Below are positions 5,260 through 11,343 of a stretch of DNA of 14,244 nucleotides, in pieces; within the stretch, counting starts at the first letter, position 1, and each line of letters starts with the position of its first letter. Both the position numbers and the translations under genes were made by a program. Origin of the DNA: JAHWJR01 sp035942035 (GTDB taxonomy: Bacteria > Actinomycetota > Acidimicrobiia > Acidimicrobiales > CADCSY01); NCBI GenBank assembly GCA_035942035.1, contig DASZDK010000026.1, positions 1 to 14,244 on the forward strand. Reading direction: 5' to 3'. The notes below the pieces were generated by a model that was given only the letters and a program-made list of their open reading frames with translations, was not told the DNA's origin and did no database searches.

Positions 5260-6006
5260 TCAACCGCTCGCCGGAGGCGCCGGCAGCGGCCACGCCCGCA
5301 GGGCCACCCGGCCCAGGCCGGCGCCGAGGAGCGCCCCGACCACGACGTCGGATGCGTGGTGGATGCCCACGTGGACCCGGCTGGAGGCGACCACGGTAGC
5401 CACGGCGTACCACCACCCCGCCGGCGGGCCGCCGGCACGGCTGAGCAGCCCGGCGGCCAGGAACGCCGAGCTGGCGTGCCCGCTGGGAAAGCTGCTGCTG
5501 CGGGGACGCCGCAGCTCGTGACGGGCGTGGGGCTCCCGCGGCGGACGGGTCCGCCGGAACATCGACTTGATGCCCTGGTTGACCAGCAGCGACTCGACCC
5601 CGAGGGACACCGCCAGGCGCAGTGCCTGCCGTTCGTGGTGCGGTGACCGCAGTGCGGTGGCCGTGGCCGCCAGGTGCCACACCAGCGAGAAGTCGCCCAG
5701 GGCTGACGCCGTGTAGAAGAGCCGGTCGACGGAGCGCCGGCCTCGGACCCGGTCGAACGCGGCGTCGACAGCGTGGTCGAAGGCGTCGACCCTGCGGGCC
5801 ATCCCCTCCGGGAGCACGGCGCGAACCGGACTGGCCGGCGGCCGGTGGACCGAGGGCGGCGTGCCACCGAGCACCTCGGTGATCACCTGGCGCCGATCGG
5901 TCGGCCCGGCCTCGACCTCCTCGACCTCCTCGACCTCCTCGGTGTCGTCCTCGCCGACGACGCTGCCCGCCGGCCCCGCACCCGGCGCCACCGGACCCTC
6001 GCTCAT
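5260..6006 (-). CDS. PAP2-superfamily membrane phosphatase
   Basis: 248 residues. The full acid-phosphatase signature is present: K147-x6-R154-P155 (KSMFRRTRP), P-S-G-H at 174-177, and S209-R210-x5-H216-x3-D220 (SRVHVGIHHASD). The histidine of PSGH and His216 are the expected catalytic residues. Hydrophobic segments around 97-118, 128-143, 178-190, 197-208 and 221-237 suggest an integral membrane enzyme acting on a lipid phosphate or diphosphate such as phosphatidate or undecaprenyl diphosphate. The substrate cannot be told from sequence. The N-terminal ~45 residues are cytosolic-looking and carry an acidic E-E-V repeat. ATG 6006 overlaps the stop of the upstream nuclease gene as ATGA, so the two are translationally coupled. 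The frame stays open upstream only because it lies over that gene. Confidence 0.85.
   Translation of the reverse strand: MSEGPVAPGAGPAGSVVGEDDTEEVEEVEEVEAGPTDRRQVITEVLGGTPPSVHRPPASPVRAVLPEGMARRVDAFDHAVDAAFDRVRGRRSVDRLFYTASALGDFSLVWHLAATATALRSPHHERQALRLAVSLGVESLLVNQGIKSMFRRTRPPREPHARHELRRPRSSSFPSGHASSAFLAAGLLSRAGGPPAGWWYAVATVVASSRVHVGIHHASDVVVGALLGAGLGRVALRAWPLPAPPASG
5911..5940. repeat. 9-bp tandem repeat coding for an acidic tract
   Basis: Three perfect units of CTCGACCTC (5911-5937) followed by a partial unit. On the minus strand they encode the repeated Glu-Glu-Val block of the PAP2 protein (residues about 23-32). Units of nine bases keep the frame, so copy-number change would only lengthen or shorten the tail. 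Confidence 0.8.
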
Positions 6007-6812
6007 CGGACTGCCGCGGGGACGCGTTCCGGGGCGCCGGCAGGGTTCCCGCCGAAGACCGGGCAGTGGGCACGGAAGGCGCACCAGTCGCACAGCGGGC
6101 CCGGGTGGGGGCGGAAGTCGTCGTGGGCGCAGGCCCGCTCGACCGCCTGCCACACCGCAGCGACACGGGCCCGCAGGCCTCGCAGCGACTGCTCCGACGG
6201 CGTGGCCACGATGGCCACCGGCTCGGACAGGTACAGCAGCTGGACACGGGCCGGCCGCCGTCCGAGCATGGCCTCGCACAGGTAGGCGTAGAACTGCACG
6301 CCGCCGAAGCGCCCCTGCTCCTGGCGGATGCCGGGCACCCGGCCGGTCTTGTAGTCGGTGACCACCAGCTCACCGTCGGCGTCGAGGTCGAGGCGGTCGA
6401 TGATCCCTCGCAGTCGTACCCCGCCGAGCTCGGCCTCGAGTCGAAGCTCGACGCCGATGGAGCGCACGGTGGTGGGGTCCTCCAGCTCGAAGTAGCGGCG
6501 CACCAACCGCTCGGCGTCGTGGTGAAAGGCCACCTCGGCGTCGCCTTCGAGGCCCAGGGCCACGTACTCGGGATCGGCCAGGGCCTCGGCCCGCGCCGTC
6601 TCGAGGGTGGCCAGGGCGGCGCCAAGCGTGCGCTCGGTCGGCTCGAGGCAGTGCAGCTGCTCGAGGGCCCGGTGGACCAGGGTGCCTTTGACCGCGGCGG
6701 GGGAGGGAGGCTCGGCCAGCCCGTCGATCACCGAGAACCGGAAGGCCAGGGCGCAGTCCTTGAAGGAGGTGACCTTGGAGGGCGACAGCGTGGCGGGCAC
6801 GGCCAGGGCCAT
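6003..6812 (-). CDS. RecB/Cas4-like PD-(D/E)XK nuclease with probable Fe-S cluster
   Basis: 269 residues of the RecB-family exonuclease type (PDDEXK_1). It has an N-terminal S-P-S-K-V-T-S-F-K-D-C with Cys20, then G-T-L-V-H-R-A-L (43-50, His47). Next come RGIIDRLDL (135-143, Asp139) and VVTDYKTGR (150-158) holding the catalytic D-x-K (Asp153, Lys155), then QFYAYL (173-178). At the end, Cys241, Cys244 and Cys250 in P-L-C-D-W-C-A-F-R-A-H-C complete, with Cys20, the four-cysteine 4Fe-4S arrangement known from AddB and Cas4. Stand-alone actinobacterial copies are annotated as RecB exonucleases, but their pathway is not settled. There is no CRISPR array or cas gene nearby, so Cas4 is unlikely. The start is ATG 6812 with TAGCCT 6 nt upstream and no Shine-Dalgarno sequence. 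It is the first gene of a unit with PAP2. Confidence 0.85.
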   Translation of the reverse strand: MALAVPATLSPSKVTSFKDCALAFRFSVIDGLAEPPSPAAVKGTLVHRALEQLHCLEPTERTLGAALATLETARAEALADPEYVALGLEGDAEVAFHHDAERLVRRYFELEDPTTVRSIGVELRLEAELGGVRLRGIIDRLDLDADGELVVTDYKTGRVPGIRQEQGRFGGVQFYAYLCEAMLGRRPARVQLLYLSEPVAIVATPSEQSLRGLRARVAAVWQAVERACAHDDFRPHPGPLCDWCAFRAHCPVFGGNPAGAPERVPAAVR

Positions 6813-6818
6813 GGCCGA

Positions 6819-6824
6819 AGGCTA
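6819..6824 (-). promoter_or_regulatory. Putative leaderless -10 element for the RecB-like gene
   Basis: On the minus strand TAGCCT lies 6 nt before ATG 6812, with no ribosome-binding sequence between. The same hexamer occurs at the same kind of spacing before the SCP2 and lipase genes. No -35 is clear. Confidence 0.4.
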
Positions 6825-6871
6825 GACCCGAGGTGCGACGGCAGGGGTGGACCGGGCCGTCGCCCGACGCC

Positions 6872-8716
6872 TCATCGAGCCCAGCGCAGCCGCACGTAGC
6901 GGCCTGCCCGCCACAGGGTCAGGCCCACCCTGCCGAAGCGCCGGCGCAGGACGGCGGCGTCGAGGATGTACAGCGCCCGGGCAGCGGCGATGTGCGACCA
7001 CACCAGCGGCACGTTGCCGACGGAGCTGGCGTTCTCGGGGTCGAACTCCTCGGCCAGCAGCCGGGGGAGCACGGCGCACAGGGCGTCGGCCCGGGCCCGG
7101 GCGTCGTCGACCCGCCCCACCGCCGCCAGGGCGGCGACCGCCCACCACGACATGGGCACGAAGGTGCCCTCCCGGCCGGAGAAGCCGTCGTCGCCACCGG
7201 GTTCGTAGCGGTAGAGGTGGGGTCCGGCCTCGAGCTGGCGGATGGTGACGTCGACCAGCCGGCGAGCCTGCTCGCCCCGCACCATGCCGAACAGGGCGGC
7301 CATGAGGGCGGAGGCGTCGGCCCGGTGAGGCTCCTCGCCGTAGCTCTGGGGCAGCCCGCCGTCGTCACCCAGGGCGGCGACCACGCGGGCGCGGGCGGCG
7401 TCGCGTGCCCGCTTCCAGTGCCGGCGCCGGCGCAGGGGATGGCGCATGCGGGCGATCCACACGGCCCGGTCGAGCGCCAGCCAGCGACCGACGTCGCCGC
7501 TGACGAGGGGCGCGGGCTGGCGGAGCTCCCAGATGCCGTTCGATGGTGCGGTGGGGTCGTCGTCGGCGGCGAGCTGGTCGGCCACGTCCTGCACCATCGA
7601 CCACGTCGACGGGTGCAGGGCGCCACCGGTCTGCACGTACACCGAAACCCCTTCCACGAGCATCCCGAGGGCGTCGTACTGCACCTGGTCCCGGGCGCCG
7701 TTGCCCACCCGCACGGGACGGGACCCGCCCCAGCCCCGCACGCCCTCGACCTCCCGTTCCTCGGGTACGGTGCCGCCCCGGATGTCGGTCACCGGGATGG
7801 CGGGCACCTGGACCCCGCCCACGACGTCCTCCACGAACCTGAGGTAGGCCTGGGTCGTGTGGCGGTGACCGAGCAGGGCGGCGACGGACACGGCGAGCGA
7901 CGCGTCCCGTAGCCAGGTGTAGCGGTAGTCGAACTGCCGCCCGTGCCCGGGGGCCTCGGGCAGCGACGTGGTGGGCGAGGCGATGACCGCGCCCGTGGGG
8001 CGGTACGTGCACGCCGAGAGCACGGCGAGGGCGTCGGCGGCCCGCTCCGGGTGGTGGCGCGGCAGGCGGGCCCGGCGCAGGCTGGTCTCCACGTCACGCT
8101 CGGCTGCTCGGAGGCGCTCGGCCAGGTCGTCGGCGCTGGCGTCGAGGGCGGCGCCGACGCCCACGGTGAGTGCCCCCCACCGCCCCCGGGGGGCGCGGAC
8201 ACGCCCCGAGAGCCGTCGGCCGTCGGCGGTGGCGTCGGTGAGGCCGGTGACGGCCAGGCTGCACGACGCCAGCTCGACCCGTCCGGCCGACCAGGTGCCC
8301 CAGGCCTGGTCGAAGCCGCCCACCGACAGCTCGTGTTCGACGTCGAGGTCGTCGTCGTCGCAGCGGGCCAGGCGCACCAGCACGGTGCGCTCGCCGTCGG
8401 CCAGCAGCCCGTCCCAGCACGTGACCCGGCGGCCGCCGCAGCGCACGACGGTGCGGGCGGTCGGGCCCGCCGGCCGCTCTTCGCCGCTGGCGTAGCGGGC
8501 GCCTACCCACCGGGCGGCGGCGCCGTCGGGGTCAAGCAGGGACCACAGCAGGGGAGGGGAGTCGAACGCCGGGGCGCACCACCAGTCGATCTCCCCGTCG
8601 GGCCGCACGAGGGCGGCCGACGTGCGGTTCCCCAGCAGCCGGTGCGTCCCGATGGCCGGCGCCGGTGCCGGCGTGGAGCCGCCCTGCGAGTCGCCGGCGC
8701 CCGGCCCTTCGGTCAC
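6872..8716 (-). CDS. GH15 glucoamylase/trehalase-like glycoside hydrolase
   Basis: 614 residues, the usual two-part GH15 layout. The N-terminal beta domain carries the family opening G-N-R-T-S-A-A-L-V-R-P-D-G-E-I-D-W-W (29-46) and F-D-S-P. The (alpha/alpha)6 barrel begins near 215 with FDYRYTWLRDA (262-272). The first acid motif is NGIWELR (393-399, Glu397, proton donor). The second is LLAEEFDP (553-560), carrying the catalytic base, followed by GNVPLVWSH. The canonical P-D-x-G-I-W-E is P-S-N-G-I-W-E here, and F-x-H-S-K is replaced by L-V-S-G-D, as in a divergent actinobacterial clade I recall. The family hydrolyses alpha-1,4 glucans or trehalose, and the substrate here is open. There is no signal peptide, so it is cytosolic. 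The start is GTG 8716, 10 nt after the alpha/beta hydrolase stop and without a Shine-Dalgarno sequence, suggesting translational re-initiation within an operon. Confidence 0.88.
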   Translation of the reverse strand: MTEGPGAGDSQGGSTPAPAPAIGTHRLLGNRTSAALVRPDGEIDWWCAPAFDSPPLLWSLLDPDGAAARWVGARYASGEERPAGPTARTVVRCGGRRVTCWDGLLADGERTVLVRLARCDDDDLDVEHELSVGGFDQAWGTWSAGRVELASCSLAVTGLTDATADGRRLSGRVRAPRGRWGALTVGVGAALDASADDLAERLRAAERDVETSLRRARLPRHHPERAADALAVLSACTYRPTGAVIASPTTSLPEAPGHGRQFDYRYTWLRDASLAVSVAALLGHRHTTQAYLRFVEDVVGGVQVPAIPVTDIRGGTVPEEREVEGVRGWGGSRPVRVGNGARDQVQYDALGMLVEGVSVYVQTGGALHPSTWSMVQDVADQLAADDDPTAPSNGIWELRQPAPLVSGDVGRWLALDRAVWIARMRHPLRRRRHWKRARDAARARVVAALGDDGGLPQSYGEEPHRADASALMAALFGMVRGEQARRLVDVTIRQLEAGPHLYRYEPGGDDGFSGREGTFVPMSWWAVAALAAVGRVDDARARADALCAVLPRLLAEEFDPENASSVGNVPLVWSHIAAARALYILDAAVLRRRFGRVGLTLWRAGRYVRLRWAR

Positions 8717-8726
8717 GGCCGGGCAG

Positions 8727-9563
8727 TCATTCGGGCAGCAGGGCGCGAGCCATGGACTCGGCCACCCGCGCCGGGTCCTCCAGGGGGCCCAGGTGCCCGA
8801 GGCCGTCGAAGACCTCGAGGCGGCCGGCGGGCAGGAGGGCGACCTGGCGGTCGGCCAGCTCGGGGCTGTGGTGGGCCGAGTCGCTGCCCCCGCGAGCCAC
8901 GGTGACGCGGCAGGCGACCTCGGCGAGACGGGAGAAGGCGTCGTGGGCCCGCCCCTGGCGGTACATCTGGGCCTCGTCCTCCGGGCGGCACTTCAGGGTG
9001 ACGCCGCCGCCGGGGGCGGGGCGGAACCCGTGCTCGACGTACGCCGACAGGGCGCCCGGGTGCAGGTCACGCAGGATGGACTTGGGAGCCAGGTGCTGGT
9101 GAGCGGCGTCGACCGAGTCGAACTCGGCCCGCCGGCGCAGGGCCCCGACCACCAGCGGGTGCTCGTCCATGGAGGCGGCTGCCTCGTCGGGGGGAAAGGC
9201 CACCGGCTCGTAGAGGTACAGCCCGGCGAAGGTGCCGGGCCGGGCCTGCTCGGCGAGCAGGAGCGCCGTTCCTCCCTGGGAGTGGCCCATGGCCGAGGGA
9301 CGTTCGAGCCCGAGCCCGTCGACCACGGCGAGCACGTCGACGGCGAACTCGTGCCAGGAGTAGTCGCTCACCTCGGGACGTCCGGAGTCGCCATGGCCGC
9401 GGGAGTCGTAGGACCAGCACCCGAAGCGGTGGGCCAGCGCCGCGGCCAGCGGCTCGAACACCCGGCCGTGGAAACCGGTGGGGTGGGCCAGCACCAGGGG
9501 AGGTCCCGACCCGCCGAGGTCGTGGACGGCCAACTCCACTCCGTCATCGGTGACCACCCGCAC
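8727..9563 (-). CDS. Alpha/beta-hydrolase fold enzyme
   Basis: 278 residues from GTG 9563, a single alpha/beta hydrolase domain. The oxyanion segment is LAHPTGFHG (25-33), the strand-helix D-S-R-G-H-G-D-S-G-R is at 53-62, the nucleophile elbow is G-H-S-Q-G-G with Ser95, the acid is probably Asp228 (ARGGSDSAHH), and His257 sits in GLGHLGPLEDP. The whole triad is present, so it is likely an active esterase, epoxide hydrolase-like or C-C hydrolase. The cap region is unremarkable and the substrate cannot be named. There is no signal peptide. The frame remains open upstream to 9776, but that part overlaps the divergent lipase gene and is low-complexity. GTG 9557 is an alternative start. It heads a unit with GH15 and faces the lipase gene across 40 bp. 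Confidence 0.85.
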   Translation of the reverse strand: MRVVTDDGVELAVHDLGGSGPPLVLAHPTGFHGRVFEPLAAALAHRFGCWSYDSRGHGDSGRPEVSDYSWHEFAVDVLAVVDGLGLERPSAMGHSQGGTALLLAEQARPGTFAGLYLYEPVAFPPDEAAASMDEHPLVVGALRRRAEFDSVDAAHQHLAPKSILRDLHPGALSAYVEHGFRPAPGGGVTLKCRPEDEAQMYRQGRAHDAFSRLAEVACRVTVARGGSDSAHHSPELADRQVALLPAGRLEVFDGLGHLGPLEDPARVAESMARALLPE

Positions 9564-9590
9564 GGAGCCATGGTGGCAGCCCGGCACCCG

Positions 9591-9596
9591 TAGCCT
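9591..9596 (+). promoter_or_regulatory. Putative leaderless -10 element for the lipase gene
   Basis: TAGCCT is followed by 7 nt and the GTG start at 9604, with no Shine-Dalgarno sequence. On the opposite strand the overlapping bases read TACGGG, sharing the TA step, and face the divergent hydrolase gene. Confidence 0.4.
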
Positions 9597-9603
9597 CGAC
9601 TCG

Positions 9604-10851
9604 GTGAGCGGCACGACGCGCCCGAGGGCGAAGGCCCGGCCCGTGCTGGTGGCGCTGGTGGCGCTCGTCGCCCTGGCCCTGGCCGCCTGCCAGGCGGACG
9701 ACGACGGCGGCTTGGTGGCGCCTCCCGGCAGCGGCTCCGAGCCGGAGCTGGAGGCGGCCGCCGGCGAGCTGCCCACCGACGTGCGGTCCGTACCCGACCC
9801 GCTGCCCGGTGGCGAGCCGGGGGACCTGGTGGCCCTGGCCGAGCGGTCGACGCCGGAGGTGCCCGCCGACGCCCGGGCCTGGGACGTGCTGCACCTGTCG
9901 GAGGGCGTCGACGGCCGGCCGACGGCGGTGAGCGGGGTGGTCTACGCCCCCGGTGGTATGGCACCCGAGGAGGGCCGTCCGGTCCTGAGCTGGGGGCACG
10001 GCACCGTGGGTCTGGCCGACGACTGTGCCCCCTCGCGTGCCGGCGTCGTCGTCCCCGGCCTGGCCGAACTCCTCGACGCCGGTTACGTGGTGGCGGCCAC
10101 CGACTACGAGGGCTTGGGCACCCCCGGTCCGCACCCCTACCTGGTGGGAGTCAGCGCCGGCCGCAGCGTGCTCGACGCTGCCCGGGCAGCCGGGCGCATC
10201 GACGGCGCCGGCGCCGGCGACCGGGTCGTGGTGGCCGGGCACTCCCAGGGCGGCCACGCCGCGCTGTTCGCCGGGCAGCTGGCGTCCAGGTACGCCCCTG
10301 AGCTCGACCTGCTGGGCGTGGTCGGTTCGGCGCCGGCGGCCGAGCTGAGCACCCTCCTGCGCTCGGCGGTGCCTATCACGCCGGCGTTCGGCCTGGTCGC
10401 CTCGGCCGTGTACGCCTACGGCTCCGTCTACGACGATCTGGACCTGGCCGAGGCCCTCACCCCGGCGGCCCTGGAGCGCATCGACGTGGTCGAGCAGCAA
10501 TGCCTCCAGGGGGTGACCGAGGCGTTCTCCGACCAGCCTCCGGCGGCGTGGCTGGTGGCCAATCCGGTCGATCTGGAGGCCTGGGAGCGGCGGATCGAGG
10601 AGAACGAGCCCGGATCGGCCGCCGTGAGCGCCCCCGTGCTGGTGGTCCAGGGCACCAACGACTTCATCGTGCTGGCGTCGAGCACGCAGACGGCCATCGA
10701 GCGGATGTGCGCCGGGGGCAACACGGTCGACTACCGGGAGTACCCCCGCACCGGTCACGGTGACATCCTCGTGCAGTCCGGCCCCGACGTGCTGGCCTGG
10801 GTGGCGGAGCGGGTGGCCGGAGTCGACGCCCGGTCGAGCTGCGATGCCTGA
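9604..10851 (+). CDS. Secretory lipase-family lipoprotein
   Basis: 415 residues. The basic start (RPRAKAR) is followed by a hydrophobic run and lipobox A-L-A-A-C with Cys29, so it is an exported lipoprotein. The catalytic domain matches the secretory lipase (LIP) family. Landmarks are VVYAPGG (112-118), LSWGHGTVGLADDCAPS (128-144), ATDYEGLGTPGPHPYL (165-180), the nucleophile A-G-H-S-Q-G-G-H with Ser214, V-V-Q-G-T-N-D with Asp353, and R-T-G-H-G-D with His385. All triad residues are present. Relatives in mycobacteria, Rhodococcus and fungi cleave triacylglycerols or steroid and other esters. GTG 9604 is chosen because it gives a compact signal peptide and follows TAGCCT by 7 nt; earlier in-frame codons overlap the divergent gene. 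Its end overlaps the DoxX-like gene by 8 bases. Confidence 0.88.
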   Translation: MSGTTRPRAKARPVLVALVALVALALAACQADDDGGLVAPPGSGSEPELEAAAGELPTDVRSVPDPLPGGEPGDLVALAERSTPEVPADARAWDVLHLSEGVDGRPTAVSGVVYAPGGMAPEEGRPVLSWGHGTVGLADDCAPSRAGVVVPGLAELLDAGYVVAATDYEGLGTPGPHPYLVGVSAGRSVLDAARAAGRIDGAGAGDRVVVAGHSQGGHAALFAGQLASRYAPELDLLGVVGSAPAAELSTLLRSAVPITPAFGLVASAVYAYGSVYDDLDLAEALTPAALERIDVVEQQCLQGVTEAFSDQPPAAWLVANPVDLEAWERRIEENEPGSAAVSAPVLVVQGTNDFIVLASSTQTAIERMCAGGNTVDYREYPRTGHGDILVQSGPDVLAWVAERVAGVDARSSCDA

Positions 10852-11269
10852 TGACGGGCACGGCGCCCGTACGGCAGGGTACGGGCTGCTCCGGTCTCGC
10901 TACGTCCTGGCCGCGCTGATGATGGGCGCCGGCGTGTCGCACTTCGCCGTGCCCGAGGCCTACGAGCGGATCATCCCCCGGTGGCTGGGGAACCCCCGGG
11001 GCGTGGTGCTGGCCAGCGGCGCCGCCGAGGTGGCCGCCGGCGCCCTCCTGGCCCTCCCCGCCACCCGCCGCGCCGGTGCGTGGGCCACCGTGGCAGTGCT
11101 GGTGGCGGTGTTCCCGGCCAACGTGCAGATGGCGCTGGACGGGGGCATCGCCGGCGCCGGCTTCCCCTTCGGCTCGCCGCTGGTGGCCTGGCTTCGCCTC
11201 CCGCTGCAGGCGCCCCTGGTGGTCTGGGCGTGGGCCCTCACCCGGCGGGCGGCGCCTCTTTCGGCCTGA
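10844..11269 (+). CDS. DoxX-like small membrane protein
   Basis: 141 residues with four predicted membrane helices: YVLAALMMGAGVSHF (20-34), VVLASGAAEVAAGALLAL, WATVAVLVAVFPANVQMAL and LPLQAPLVVWAWAL. The V-F-P-A-N-V-Q-M-A-L segment at the end of the third helix, and G-x-x-H-F in the first, are typical of the DoxX-like/DUF4149-type family. Its members are four-helix membrane proteins linked in some species to thiol stress or quinone chemistry. No redox cysteines are visible here, and the role is unknown. The ATG at 10844 lies inside the last codons of the lipase gene (8-base overlap), implying one transcript. The C-terminus ends shortly before the convergent PhoD gene. Confidence 0.78.
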   Translation: MPDDGHGARTAGYGLLRSRYVLAALMMGAGVSHFAVPEAYERIIPRWLGNPRGVVLASGAAEVAAGALLALPATRRAGAWATVAVLVAVFPANVQMALDGGIAGAGFPFGSPLVAWLRLPLQAPLVVWAWALTRRAAPLSA

Positions 11270-11343
11270 CCGGCCGTCTCTCGGCCTCATCGGGGCCGCG
11301 CCGCCCTCACCCCGCCCTCAGGGGCCGGCGACGACGGGGAGGT

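Noticed and set aside
6003..6812. Cas4 of a CRISPR-Cas system
   Set aside because: The domain resembles Cas4, but no repeat-spacer array or other cas gene is present, and the neighbour is a PAP2 phosphatase. The stand-alone RecB-like family fits better.
11270..11343. Terminator between the DoxX-like and PhoD genes
   Set aside because: Only short CGGCC/GGCCG pairings typical of any GC-rich stretch; not strong enough to list as a feature.
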